Assembly (NCBI GenBank): GCA_002256115.1
Contig: NKIK01000001.1
Coordinates: 62,001 to 126,000, forward strand
DNA from: Burkholderiales bacterium PBB3
GTDB taxonomy: Bacteria; Pseudomonadota; Gammaproteobacteria; Burkholderiales; Burkholderiaceae_C
Direction: 5' to 3'
DNA: 64,000 bases
The notes under the pieces were generated by a model. That model was not told the origin of the DNA. It saw nothing but the letters and a program-made list of their open reading frames with translations, and did not search any database. Positions 43,531 through 52,520 of this stretch are shown one piece after another (positions within the stretch are counted from its first letter, which is position 1; each line of letters opens with the position of its first letter). The translations under genes were made by a program, and so were the position numbers.

Positions 43531-44721
43531 TTAAGCGCCAGGCACCAGCCGCAGCAGTCGGCCCTTGGGGCTATCGGTGATCAGATACAGCAGACCGTCA
43601 GGCCCTTGGCGCACGTCGCGCACCCGGTCGCCCACCTCTACCGGCACTTTGGTTTCGCGCTGCAATTTGCCGCCATAGGGCTCGGTCATCTCCAGGCGGC
43701 TCAAGTAGCCAAACTTGAGCGAGCCCACCACCAGATTGCCCACCCAGTCTTTGCCATAACGATGGCTGGTCACAAACACCATGCCGGATGGCGCGATGGA
43801 CGGCACCCAATAATGCACGGGCTGCTCCATGCTGGGTTGCGCGGTGATCCCCGCGCCTATCTTGCCGCCGCCATAGTTTTCGCCATAGGTGATCACGGGC
43901 CAGCCGTAGTTGCGCCCGGCTTGCACCAGGTTGACTTCGTCGCCGCCCTGCGGGCCGTGTTCGTGCTCCCACAGGCTACCCGCAGGCGACAAAACAAGGC
44001 CCTGCGGGTTGCGGTGTCCGTAGCTCCAGATCTCGGGCAGGGCACCGGCCTTGCGGTGGTCGGGCGTATTAAAAGGGTTGTTGGCGGGCACGCGGCCGTC
44101 TTTGCCGATGCGCACGATCTTGCCGTGGTGGTTGTCTAGCTTCTGTGCATCCTCTTTGCGGCTGTAGCGCTCGCCCAGCGCCAGAAAGAGCAGACCATCG
44201 GATTGACCGGCGCTGCGGCTTTCTACGATGCGGCAGCCAAAGTGCGCGCTGCTGGCCACTTTGGGTAGTTGGCTGAACAGCACCTTCACGTCGATCAGGC
44301 TCTTGCCATCGTCCGCCAGCTTGGCACGGGCTAAGGCTGTGCTATTGGTGTTACCGCTGTTGCTGTCGGGTTCGGAATAGCAAAAGTAGAGCGTGCGGTT
44401 GTTGGCAAAGTCGCTGTCCAGCGCCAGGTCGAGCAGGCCGCCTTGCCCACCCACGGCCACGGGCGGTACACCCGCCAAAGGTGCTAACACTGTGCCACTG
44501 CGCTCCACGCGCCGCAGCGTGCCGGTGCGCTCAGTGACCAAATAACTGCCATCGGGCAAAAACGCGACTGCCCAAGGGTTTTGCAAGCCACTGGCCACCG
44601 TTTCCAGCTTGAGCGCCTGGGCCGTAGCGGCTTGCGCTAGCAGCACAGTGGCAGCGCAGAAGCCTATTTTCAAAGCCCACAGGGGTGCGAGCATCCAAGG
44701 TCTATTTTTTGAATTGTCCAT
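43531..44721 (-). CDS. PQQ-dependent sugar dehydrogenase (YliI/aldose dehydrogenase type)
   Basis: This 396-residue exported protein has a signal peptide ending near AATAQA and a six-bladed propeller of the soluble glucose/sorbosone dehydrogenase family, which oxidises sugars with PQQ. Visible segments are ASGLQNPWAVAFLPDGSYLVTER, GHRNPQGLVLSPAGSLWEHEHG and GPDGLLYLITDS. PQQ synthesis genes are not in the window. It starts nine bases after the DUF1223 gene stop, so both may be one transcript. Confidence 0.87.
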   Translation of the reverse strand: MDNSKNRPWMLAPLWALKIGFCAATVLLAQAATAQALKLETVASGLQNPWAVAFLPDGSYLVTERTGTLRRVERSGTVLAPLAGVPPVAVGGQGGLLDLALDSDFANNRTLYFCYSEPDSNSGNTNSTALARAKLADDGKSLIDVKVLFSQLPKVASSAHFGCRIVESRSAGQSDGLLFLALGERYSRKEDAQKLDNHHGKIVRIGKDGRVPANNPFNTPDHRKAGALPEIWSYGHRNPQGLVLSPAGSLWEHEHGPQGGDEVNLVQAGRNYGWPVITYGENYGGGKIGAGITAQPSMEQPVHYWVPSIAPSGMVFVTSHRYGKDWVGNLVVGSLKFGYLSRLEMTEPYGGKLQRETKVPVEVGDRVRDVRQGPDGLLYLITDSPKGRLLRLVPGA

Positions 44722-44730
44722 AGCGGCATA

Positions 44731-45513
44731 TTAGCCCCCGCCAGCACATTGCAGGCTGATAGCTTGCAAGGGAATATGCGTTTGTGGGTCATGCACCACC
44801 AGATTGATCTGCCGTGCGTGCTCGGCTTGGGCGGGCGGAGCGGCAAACCGCAGGGTTTGCGGGCCTTGGTAGCGGCCTACCGGGGTGTATTGGCGCACCA
44901 CAAAGTCATGCTGCAGGTTCTCGCCTTTGTTTTCTCCGGCTTTTACCCGCGAGCTGTGGCTGTGCTCTGTAATCGTCCAATAGGCGCTCCAGCTTTTCAC
45001 GCCGGGGGCGGGGCTTACCTGGGCCACAAACTGCTCGGTATCGCTAGCTGCGGCGGCGCTGCGTTGCAAATCAATGCTGGCCCCCGCAGCAAGGGCGGAC
45101 GGGGTGCTGCGCAAGTAGCTATTCCACCCTGGCCAATCCAGCCCATCGCGTACCACCTGGGGGGTGTAGATGCTGCGCAATTGGTTGGTGCTGGCAAGTT
45201 CGCGCTGGCGGCTGGTGTAGGCCGGGCTGGCAAAGCGGTCCACCCAGCCGATGTAGTCCCAGTACCCCACATGAAAGGCTTGTACGACGGCTGGCTTGCC
45301 TTTCAGGGCGGACAGCCACTGGTCCGCCGGTGGGCAAGAACTGCAGCCCTCCGAGGTATAGAGCTCAATGACCGGCGTGCGTTGCTGCCCAGAGCGCGCT
45401 TCACACACTGGTATAGCGGCGTGGGCAAGCCAGGGCGCACACCACCCCAGGGCGGCAATACCCAGACGCTGAAAATTGGAGGGCCGAAAAGGGCGTAGAT
45501 TGAAGGTGGGCAT
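44731..45513 (-). CDS. Secreted DUF1223-family thioredoxin-like protein
   Basis: This 260-residue protein has a signal peptide (about 1-34, ending WLAHAA) and the DUF1223 core VIELYTSEGCSSCPPADQWL, with Cys-x-x-Cys in a thioredoxin-like setting. YWDYIGWVDRFASPAYTSRQ is also typical. The redox role is unproven. The ATG at 45513 directly precedes the signal sequence; a longer frame to 45642 is open but reads into the neighbouring stop region. It is upstream of the sugar dehydrogenase gene. Confidence 0.82.
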   Translation of the reverse strand: MPTFNLRPFRPSNFQRLGIAALGWCAPWLAHAAIPVCEARSGQQRTPVIELYTSEGCSSCPPADQWLSALKGKPAVVQAFHVGYWDYIGWVDRFASPAYTSRQRELASTNQLRSIYTPQVVRDGLDWPGWNSYLRSTPSALAAGASIDLQRSAAAASDTEQFVAQVSPAPGVKSWSAYWTITEHSHSSRVKAGENKGENLQHDFVVRQYTPVGRYQGPQTLRFAAPPAQAEHARQINLVVHDPQTHIPLQAISLQCAGGG

Positions 45514-45599
45514 GGCGTGTGGGGGGCAAGATTGCAACAGAGCTGTTGGTCGCCCCAGCAGGCTGGGTCTTACACCCCGTGTGGCACATGCGCAGTCGG

Positions 45600-47888
45600 C
45601 TATAGCGTCGCGTCGTGGGTGTCCGCCATAGAAACCATCCACTGCGCTGCATGTTCGGGGTGCAGCGGCTTGGCATACAAAAAGCCTTGCAATTCACCAC
45701 AGCCCGCCAGGCGCGCGGCTTCGGCTTGTGCCGGGGTTTCTACGCCCTCGGCCACGACATGCAAATGCAGTGCTTCGGCCAATTGGCAGATCGCGCGCAC
45801 CACGGCAATCGCATCGGGTGAGGGCAGGGGGTCTATCAAGCCACGGTCAATTTTGACAGCGTGCAAGTGCAAGCTGCGCAGCATATTCAGAGAGGAGAAC
45901 CCGGTTCCGAAATCATCCATCGCTACCTGCACGCCCATTTGGCGCAGTTGCTCTACTTGCGCAATGGTCTGCGCCAGGTTTTGCACGGCCGAGCTTTCGG
46001 TAATCTCCAGTGTCAGCCACTGGGGCTCCACGCCGCAGTCTTGCAGTATTTGCGCCACCACGTTGGGGAATCGTGGGTCTAGCAATTGCAGGGGCGACAC
46101 ATTGACTGCCACCGGCACGCCAACGGGGTATTCAGCATGCCAAGCGGCAATTTGTTGGCAGGCGCGGCGCAGCAGGGATTTGCCCAGGGCATTGATCAAA
46201 CCGGTGCGCTCGGCTGCGGCTATGAAATCTACCGGGCTGACTTCCCCAAAGTCGGGGCGGCTCCACCGGGCCAGGGCCTCAAAGCTGGTGAGTCGCCCCG
46301 TCCTGGCATCCACTTTGGGCTGGTACACCAGATAAATCTCGGCGCTGTCGATGGCGGCGCGCAGGGCTTGTTCCTGCTCAAATGCATTGCTGGAGCCGCG
46401 CTCAAATTCTTTTTCGGCCAGGCGGTAAGACGTACCGGGCGTGCGCTTGGCCACGTGCATGGCGGCATTGGCGGCACGAAGTAGCGATTCTGCGTCGCGT
46501 GCGCTATTGGGGTAGAGCGCAATGCCCAAAGAGGCGTCCAAAAATATCTCTTGCCCGGCCACCATATGCGGTTGGCTGAGTAAATCCTTCACGGCCGAAA
46601 CCATGGCCACGGCCGCATCGCCCTTACCAGCGGACACCAGCGCAAACTCGTCTCCCGCTAAGCGCATCACCTCGCAGTCGGCGGCCATGATACGGCGCAG
46701 AGCCGTGCCGACAGCTTGCAACACCTGGTCTCCCATAGACGGGCCATGCGCCTCATTGAAGAGTTTGAAGCGGTCCAAATTCATCAGAATCAAGACAAAG
46801 CTGGCCGTCGTTTCTCGGGGCAGGCAGCGTTCGCGCAGGCTATTGAGCAGGGCCGTGCGGTTGGGTAGGCCCGTCAGTTCATCACGCAGGGCCTGCTGTA
46901 TCAGCGCCTGGTTGGCTTGGTGGTGGTGGGTGTCATCGGTAATCAGCACCTGCACTGCGGCATCGCCATCCCATTCGGTTTGGAAGTAATGAACCCGGAG
47001 CCACAGCGTGGTGCCGTCTGCGCGGTGGCGCTCGGCCTCATATTTGGCATCGCTGATTTCGCCGCTTTGGACTTGCGCAATGATGGCGCTCACATGGTGG
47101 CGCTCTGCCTCAGGAATGGTTTTGGCGACCCTGGAGACTGTGAGCTCCGCCAGGCTAGAGACGCCATAAATGGCGAGACAGGCGGGGTTGGCATACACGA
47201 TGTTGCGATCCCCTATGCTGATCATGATGCCTTGCAAGGACCGCGCTGCCAGGCGCTCAAACCGGTGGCGCAGTTTGCTGGCATCCATAGCGCTGCGCTC
47301 CAGCGCCGCGTTTAGCAATACCAGCCCCAAGGCCATGCGCAGCAGGGTGCCCAAAGTCGACTGAATATCGGCCCCAGGGTCCAGAAAAAACACGTAGATG
47401 TATTGGATCAGGCCCAAGGCCACCAACAGCGGCCCCACCCACTTCTCAGAGCTGCTGCGTGTGGCCCCCGGCTTCCACAGCCAGTAGGCACACAGCACCC
47501 CCACCATCGTGTTGATGGTGGCTACCGCAAGCTGCCCCAGGTGGATGCCCCCCCATTGCAAAGCCAGTGCATTGATGGCGACCACGCCAAGGAAAATAGC
47601 CACAGACACCTGCTTGGACACCACCCGATTAGCCAAGTGGGCGGTGCCCAAAATAAGCAGCGTGGTGTAGAGGCCCGCAACGGTGGCCAGCACGATCCAA
47701 CCCACCGTGTGTACCGGTTCAGCATGGCGGTCCAACACGGCATAGGTCAGGGGCACCAAGAGGTGCGCCAAATTGGCAAAACCGATGTAGCGGGTGAAGG
47801 TTTGGGTCCGGTCTCTGCGCCAGACGTATACCAATGCTGCGCCCATAATCAGGCTGACTGCTGCATTGATGATCAGACCATAGGGCAT
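45600..47888 (-). CDS. Membrane PAS-GGDEF-EAL protein
   Basis: This 762-residue protein turns over cyclic di-GMP. About six or seven hydrophobic helices (1-195) precede a PAS domain (about 205-320). The GGDEF region reads RLAGDEF, so cyclase activity is doubtful. The EAL domain keeps SFEALARW, ITESS, MDDFGTGFSSL, KIDRGLI and GVET, so phosphodiesterase activity is likely, perhaps with the GGDEF domain as a GTP sensor. It lies 227 bases from the divergent PhnD-like gene. The environmental signal is unknown. Confidence 0.9.
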   Translation of the reverse strand: MPYGLIINAAVSLIMGAALVYVWRRDRTQTFTRYIGFANLAHLLVPLTYAVLDRHAEPVHTVGWIVLATVAGLYTTLLILGTAHLANRVVSKQVSVAIFLGVVAINALALQWGGIHLGQLAVATINTMVGVLCAYWLWKPGATRSSSEKWVGPLLVALGLIQYIYVFFLDPGADIQSTLGTLLRMALGLVLLNAALERSAMDASKLRHRFERLAARSLQGIMISIGDRNIVYANPACLAIYGVSSLAELTVSRVAKTIPEAERHHVSAIIAQVQSGEISDAKYEAERHRADGTTLWLRVHYFQTEWDGDAAVQVLITDDTHHHQANQALIQQALRDELTGLPNRTALLNSLRERCLPRETTASFVLILMNLDRFKLFNEAHGPSMGDQVLQAVGTALRRIMAADCEVMRLAGDEFALVSAGKGDAAVAMVSAVKDLLSQPHMVAGQEIFLDASLGIALYPNSARDAESLLRAANAAMHVAKRTPGTSYRLAEKEFERGSSNAFEQEQALRAAIDSAEIYLVYQPKVDARTGRLTSFEALARWSRPDFGEVSPVDFIAAAERTGLINALGKSLLRRACQQIAAWHAEYPVGVPVAVNVSPLQLLDPRFPNVVAQILQDCGVEPQWLTLEITESSAVQNLAQTIAQVEQLRQMGVQVAMDDFGTGFSSLNMLRSLHLHAVKIDRGLIDPLPSPDAIAVVRAICQLAEALHLHVVAEGVETPAQAEAARLAGCGELQGFLYAKPLHPEHAAQWMVSMADTHDATL

Positions 47889-48115
47889 GCGAGGCGCTCG
47901 GTGTCGTCCCGCGGCGAAAAGCCCGTAGACCGTTGCACTTTATATCATTTATGACCACAGCTTGACGTGCAAAGGGCGGCAATTTGCTGCTGCGCTGCAG
48001 CAAGCGATGGCAAAAAATCGAGGCCGCGCAGGGCGGACGCGAGTAAGGCAAGCTGTGCCAAATCGACACATACTTGCGAGCTTGCCCACCGTCTATTTTT
48101 CAACCAGAGGACTTT

Positions 48116-48982
48116 ATGTTTCCAGTATTTAAAACCGTATTGATGTGGGCCGCGTGCCTCTGCATGGCGCTACCCGTGGTGGCGCAACCGGCGTTGAAAC
48201 TGGGTGTGGGCTTGTTTCAACCCGACCGAGAAAAGAACGACGCCACCTACCGGCCCCTGGCCGCCTATCTGGCAAGCCAGTTGGGCCGCGAAGTGCAACT
48301 CAAGACGGTGGATTCTTGGGAAGGTCTGGCCAAGTCATTGGCGTCCGGCGAAACCGATATCGCCTTGATGGGGCCTTGGGGCTATGTGCTGGCCAACCAT
48401 GAGGCGGGGGCACAAGCCATTGCCACCATTCTTTACGATGGCAAGCCCGAGTACTTTGCGATCATGGTGACCCACCCCGGCTCGGGCATTGAAAAAGTGA
48501 CCGATCTGAAGGGCAAGACCTTTGCGTTTGGCGACAAGGGCTCTACCTCGGGCTACCTGATCCCACTGCATTACTTTATGACCCAGGGCATTGACCCGGA
48601 CACCTACTTCAAAAAAGTCATCTACACCAAGCACCAAGCCATTGAAACCCAGGTGGCGCAGGGTGTGTTGGACGCGGGGGCCGACTACAACCGCAACCGC
48701 AACGCCATGATTGAGCAAGGGCTTATCAAGCCCGAGCAATCCAAGATCATTTGGCAATCCGCGCCGCTGCCCAATGACGCGGTGGCGGTCAACAAAACTC
48801 TGTTTGCCGACAAATCGCTGGTGGCTCGCTTGCAAGCAGCCTTGGTCAGCATGGGCACAGCGCTCAAGACCCAGCCCGACTTATTGCCCGCGCATTACAC
48901 CGGCTTTGTGGTGCAGGCTAATGACTACTACAAACCCATTCGGGATGCCGGTTTGGCTACGGGCAAATTGCAAGTCAAGTGA
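48116..48982 (+). CDS. phnD: PhnD-like phosphonate/phosphite binding protein
   Basis: This 288-residue periplasmic protein has a signal peptide ending near LPVVAQP and the PhnD family body: LGVGLFQPDREKNDATYRP, VDSWEGLAKSLASGETDIA and GKTFAFGDKGSTSGYLIPL. It should bind a phosphonate, phosphite or related oxyanion. The ATG at 48116 has AGAGG five bases upstream. It is the first gene of a four-gene operon with overlapping starts. No Pho box was recognised in the 227-base upstream gap, which holds a hairpin at 47984-48003. Confidence 0.85.
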   Translation: MFPVFKTVLMWAACLCMALPVVAQPALKLGVGLFQPDREKNDATYRPLAAYLASQLGREVQLKTVDSWEGLAKSLASGETDIALMGPWGYVLANHEAGAQAIATILYDGKPEYFAIMVTHPGSGIEKVTDLKGKTFAFGDKGSTSGYLIPLHYFMTQGIDPDTYFKKVIYTKHQAIETQVAQGVLDAGADYNRNRNAMIEQGLIKPEQSKIIWQSAPLPNDAVAVNKTLFADKSLVARLQAALVSMGTALKTQPDLLPAHYTGFVVQANDYYKPIRDAGLATGKLQVK

Positions 48983-49875
48983 CTGGCGTGCGCGGGACGG
49001 CTGGCGCAAGGGACGCGAGCGTGCGGGGTCGCTTGGGTTTTTTGCTGATGATGCTGGCCTATGGCTTGCTGATCATCGGCTGCCTGGGTAGTTTGTGGGC
49101 AGAAGACGAACTCTCTCTGGGCCGCCAGCCGCTGAAAAACCTGGTGGCCACCGCGCAGGATTTTGCTTCCCCCAGTTTTTTGGATGCGTGGTGGGGTAAC
49201 ACCCATCTGGAATACCGCAGTGACGACGGCAAAGTGCTGCGCACCGAGAACCGCCAAGTGGTGGAGCGTAAATATCTGTGGGGTCTGGTAGAGGCCACCT
49301 GGACCACGCTGCGCATCGCCACGCTGGGCTCTTTGTTGGGGGCGCTGTTGGCATTGCCTTTGGCCGTAGCCTGTGCCCGCAACTTGCACGCGCCGCGTGC
49401 GCTGGCCGTGGGGGCCAAGGCACTGTTGGATGTACTACGCTCCATCCACACGCTGGTGTTTGGCTTGGTGCTAGTGGGCATAGTCGGCCTGGGGCCGACA
49501 GCGGGCATATTGGCCATCGCTTTGCACTCCATGGGCACTTACGGAAAGTTGTTTGCTGAAGCTATTGAGACGCTGGACACCGCGGCTATCGACGCCGTGC
49601 GCGCGGTAGGGGCCAGCCCGACCCAGGTGTTTTTTCATGCAGTCTGGCCGGCCGTGGTGCCGCAGTTGGTGTCCAGCCATTTGTATGTCTGGGAGTTCAA
49701 TATCCGCGACTCCACCATCCTTGGGCTGATTGGCGCGGGCGGTCTGGGCTTGCTGATTGCCGAGGCTACGTCGCTCTTTCAGTGGGGGCGGTTGTCTACC
49801 GTTTTGCTGGTGGTGGTGGCTCTGGTCGTGTCGTTTGATGCCCTGAGCCGCAGGATTCGCGAGGCTTTGCTGTGA
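48979..49875 (+). CDS. phnE: PhnE-like ABC transporter permease
   Basis: This 298-residue permease has about six hydrophobic helices and the conserved cytoplasmic loop EAIETLDTAAIDAVRAVGASP. ATWTTLRIATLGSLLGALLA and LDVLRSIHTLVFGLVLVGI are typical of PhnE. A GTG start at 48979 overlaps the binding-protein stop (GTGA). A 60-residue periplasmic stretch after the first helix is longer than usual for simple permeases but normal for this family. Confidence 0.87.
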   Translation: MTGVRGTAGARDASVRGRLGFLLMMLAYGLLIIGCLGSLWAEDELSLGRQPLKNLVATAQDFASPSFLDAWWGNTHLEYRSDDGKVLRTENRQVVERKYLWGLVEATWTTLRIATLGSLLGALLALPLAVACARNLHAPRALAVGAKALLDVLRSIHTLVFGLVLVGIVGLGPTAGILAIALHSMGTYGKLFAEAIETLDTAAIDAVRAVGASPTQVFFHAVWPAVVPQLVSSHLYVWEFNIRDSTILGLIGAGGLGLLIAEATSLFQWGRLSTVLLVVVALVVSFDALSRRIREALL

Positions 49876-50645
49876 CGGTGCCCACGATTGCGTTAAGGCG
49901 GGTTCAAGTGATGGCGGGTGGCCGTAGGCTGCTGGACATTGACGCGCTGGATATCAGCCCAGGCGAGCGGGTCGCTGTGATTGGCCCGAATGGTGCGGGT
50001 AAATCAACGCTGTTGCGTCTGCTGTCAGGCTTTGTAGCCCCAAGCCGTGGCTCGGTGCAGGTGCTGGGGCAAGCCTTGGATCAGCCCCAACCACCCGCAG
50101 CGCTGCGCGCATTGCGTGCCCAGGTGGGGCCGGTGATGCAGGGCCTGCATTTGGTTGCGCGCCTCTCGGCGCTAGAGAATGCGCTTATCGGCGGGCTGTC
50201 GCGCCAGCGCGGTTGGCGCAGTTGGGTGCGCCTGTATTCGCGGTCAGACCAGCGGGTGGCACTGCAGGCATTGCAGGCCGTGGGCATGTCGGCGCATGCC
50301 CACACCCGCGCAGACCAGTTGTCTGGCGGGGAGCGCCAAAAAGTCGCCATTGCCCGCCTGCTGGTGCAGGCCCCACGGCTCATCCTGGCCGATGAGCCCA
50401 CTGCCGCTTTGGACCCTGCGGCTGCGCAAGAGGTTTGCCTGCTGCTGGCCCAGGCGGCACACACGGCCACCCTGATCAGTGTGGTGCACAGTGCCGCCTT
50501 GATTCCCCAACTTGCCGACCGGGTGCTGGGCCTGAAGGCCGGGCGCATCGTATTTGATCTACCGCAGGCTGCTTTAACCGACAGCTTGCTGGCAGACTTG
50601 TACCGCAGCTCTGCAACCCACCCACCGGAGCCCACACAGGGATGA
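49872..50645 (+). CDS. phnC: PhnC-like ABC transporter ATPase
   Basis: This 257-residue ATPase has Walker A GPNGAGKST, signature LSGGERQKVAIARLL and Walker B LILADEPTAALDP, all intact. The GTG at 49872 overlaps the permease stop. With the two preceding genes it makes a complete importer in the order D-E-C. Its stop overlaps the start of the metallophosphoesterase-like gene by four bases, which argues for a shared function. Confidence 0.88.
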   Translation: MTVPTIALRRVQVMAGGRRLLDIDALDISPGERVAVIGPNGAGKSTLLRLLSGFVAPSRGSVQVLGQALDQPQPPAALRALRAQVGPVMQGLHLVARLSALENALIGGLSRQRGWRSWVRLYSRSDQRVALQALQAVGMSAHAHTRADQLSGGERQKVAIARLLVQAPRLILADEPTAALDPAAAQEVCLLLAQAAHTATLISVVHSAALIPQLADRVLGLKAGRIVFDLPQAALTDSLLADLYRSSATHPPEPTQG

Positions 50646-51622
50646 TGCACATGGATGATGTAGCCGGTCGCAGTTGCCCATTGCGCTACCGCTATGGTGC
50701 TGACGCTATTGCTGCAGCGCCCTTGCAAGCCGTATCCACCCTGTATGTGGTGGGTGGCCTGTACGGCAATCTGCAGGCCCTGGACGCGCTAGAGCACATG
50801 GCCCAGCAAGAGCCTGGCCCGGTGACTGTGTGTTTTAACGGTGACTTCAATTGGTTCAATGCAGATGCGGCGGCCTTTGAAGCGATCAATACACGTGTGC
50901 TCCAGCACAGCGCCACGCTGGGCAATGTAGAGGCTGAGTTGGGGGCAGATGGGGATGCTGCAGGCTGCGGATGCGCGTATCCAGACGATGTAGACAACGC
51001 CACCGTAGAGCGGTCCAACCGCATACATGCCCGGCTCAAACAGGTGGCCAACGGTTTTCCTGGCCTGCAGCGCCAACTGGGTGCGCTGCCGATGTTTGCG
51101 CGCTTTTTGGTGGGCGACTGCCGTATGGCCGTGGTGCATGGTGATGCCGATTCTCTGGCGGGCTGGCAATTTGATGTGAAGAACCTGCGCGCGTCCAGCC
51201 ATGCCACGCCCAACGCGGCGAGTGCGGGGAGAGCGGGGCTCATGCATGCATTGACACGCGCAGGGGCGGATGTATTTGCCAGTAGCCACACCTGCCAGCC
51301 CGCCCTTTGGTCGGCAGGTGAGGGGGATGCTGCGGTGCACATCATCAACAATGGCGCTGCGGGTATGCCCAATTTTCAAGGCATTCAGGCGGGCTTGATC
51401 ACGCGGATCAGCGTCCATCCGTCACCGCACCGCCCGGTGTATGGCGCGCGCAGGCGGCAGGTGTTTATCGATGCCTTGCCGGTTTATTACGATGCTGCAC
51501 TGTGGCAGCAGCGGTTCTTAGGCATTTGGCCAGAGGGCTCCGACGCCCACCTCTCGTACTTTGCACGCATTCAGGGAAACACCCGTTTCACCCCGGCAGA
51601 CGCTCTTTGCCGGGCTGGGTGA
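50642..51622 (+). CDS. Metallophosphoesterase-like protein with altered metal ligands
   Basis: This 326-residue protein follows the order of calcineurin-like phosphoesterase motifs, but key residues differ. GDxHG appears as GGLYGN (38-43), GD as FNGDFNWF (65-72), GNH as GNVEAEL (94-100), then VVHGDADSLAGW and SSHTCQPAL where GHTH is expected. A Cys-rich GCGCAYPDD lies near 108-116. It may use a different metal set or have lost catalysis. Translational coupling to the PhnDEC-like genes suggests a phosphorus ester or phosphonate derivative as substrate. Its 3' end overlaps the convergent EamA gene by 35 bases. Confidence 0.7.
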   Translation: MMHMDDVAGRSCPLRYRYGADAIAAAPLQAVSTLYVVGGLYGNLQALDALEHMAQQEPGPVTVCFNGDFNWFNADAAAFEAINTRVLQHSATLGNVEAELGADGDAAGCGCAYPDDVDNATVERSNRIHARLKQVANGFPGLQRQLGALPMFARFLVGDCRMAVVHGDADSLAGWQFDVKNLRASSHATPNAASAGRAGLMHALTRAGADVFASSHTCQPALWSAGEGDAAVHIINNGAAGMPNFQGIQAGLITRISVHPSPHRPVYGARRRQVFIDALPVYYDAALWQQRFLGIWPEGSDAHLSYFARIQGNTRFTPADALCRAG

Positions 51623-52520
51623 CCCACCAGATGCCTAGGCTAACCAAGGCCAATGCGGCGAGGTTTTTCCAGGCCCACAGGCTTTCACCCAGAAAGAGCG
51701 CCGACAGCCCGGCACCAAAGATCGGAATCAAGAAGTTGTAAATCGTGACCTTGCTGACTTTGTTGTACTTCAGCAGCACGCCCCACAGCGCAAAGGCAAT
51801 GGCCGACAGGGCCGCCAAATACGCCAGTAAGGCCCCGGACTCCAGGGTCAGCGCGCGCACGGTACCGCCAAAGCCACAGCCCAACGCCCACAGCACAGCC
51901 CCACCCAATGCGAGCTGGTAGCCCGTCATCACCACAGAGTCCATCCCCTGGGATACGCGCCTGCCGTAAATGGAAGCCGACGACAGCACCAGGGCCGCCA
52001 AAATGATGAAACCCTCACCCAGCCAAGAAAATTCCAAGCCCAGCGTGCCACCCAGATTGACCGTAACCACACCGGCAAAGCCAATTAGGCAGCCTATGAT
52101 TTTGCGCACACTCAGGCGGTCATTGGCATGCAGCCAATGGGCCAGCACCACGCTGAAGAACGCGCCCACGGCATTCAGGATAGATGCCTTGACCCCGGTG
52201 GTATGCGCCAGACCGATATAGAAAAAAACATACTGCAGCGTGGTTTGCCCCACGCCTAAAACCAGCAACTGGCCCAGTTGGCGGGGAGTAAACCCGCCCA
52301 GTGACTTGCCTGACAGCGCCGCGAACCCCAGCAGCAGGCCGCCCGCGCCCATAAAACGGTAGCCCGCAAACACCAATTGGGACGCCACGTCATCCCGCGC
52401 AATGGCCAGCAGCAAGTAGCCGGTTTTGATGGCGGGGTAGGCGCTGCCCCACAACAAACAGCACAGGCTGGCGCACAAAAACACCACCCGTGGACGGGTA
52501 AAGAACAGCGCAGCGCTCAC
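51588..52520 (-). CDS. EamA/DMT-family transporter
   Basis: This 310-residue protein has about ten hydrophobic helices in two EamA repeats, as in drug/metabolite exporters. SLCCLLWGSAYPAIKTGYL starts the first repeat and PIFGAGLSALFLGESLW lies in the second. A GTG start at 52520 overlaps the acyltransferase stop (GTGA). The exported compound is unknown. Its end overlaps the convergent metallophosphoesterase-like gene. Confidence 0.87.
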   Translation of the reverse strand: MSAALFFTRPRVVFLCASLCCLLWGSAYPAIKTGYLLLAIARDDVASQLVFAGYRFMGAGGLLLGFAALSGKSLGGFTPRQLGQLLVLGVGQTTLQYVFFYIGLAHTTGVKASILNAVGAFFSVVLAHWLHANDRLSVRKIIGCLIGFAGVVTVNLGGTLGLEFSWLGEGFIILAALVLSSASIYGRRVSQGMDSVVMTGYQLALGGAVLWALGCGFGGTVRALTLESGALLAYLAALSAIAFALWGVLLKYNKVSKVTIYNFLIPIFGAGLSALFLGESLWAWKNLAALALVSLGIWWVTQPGKERLPG

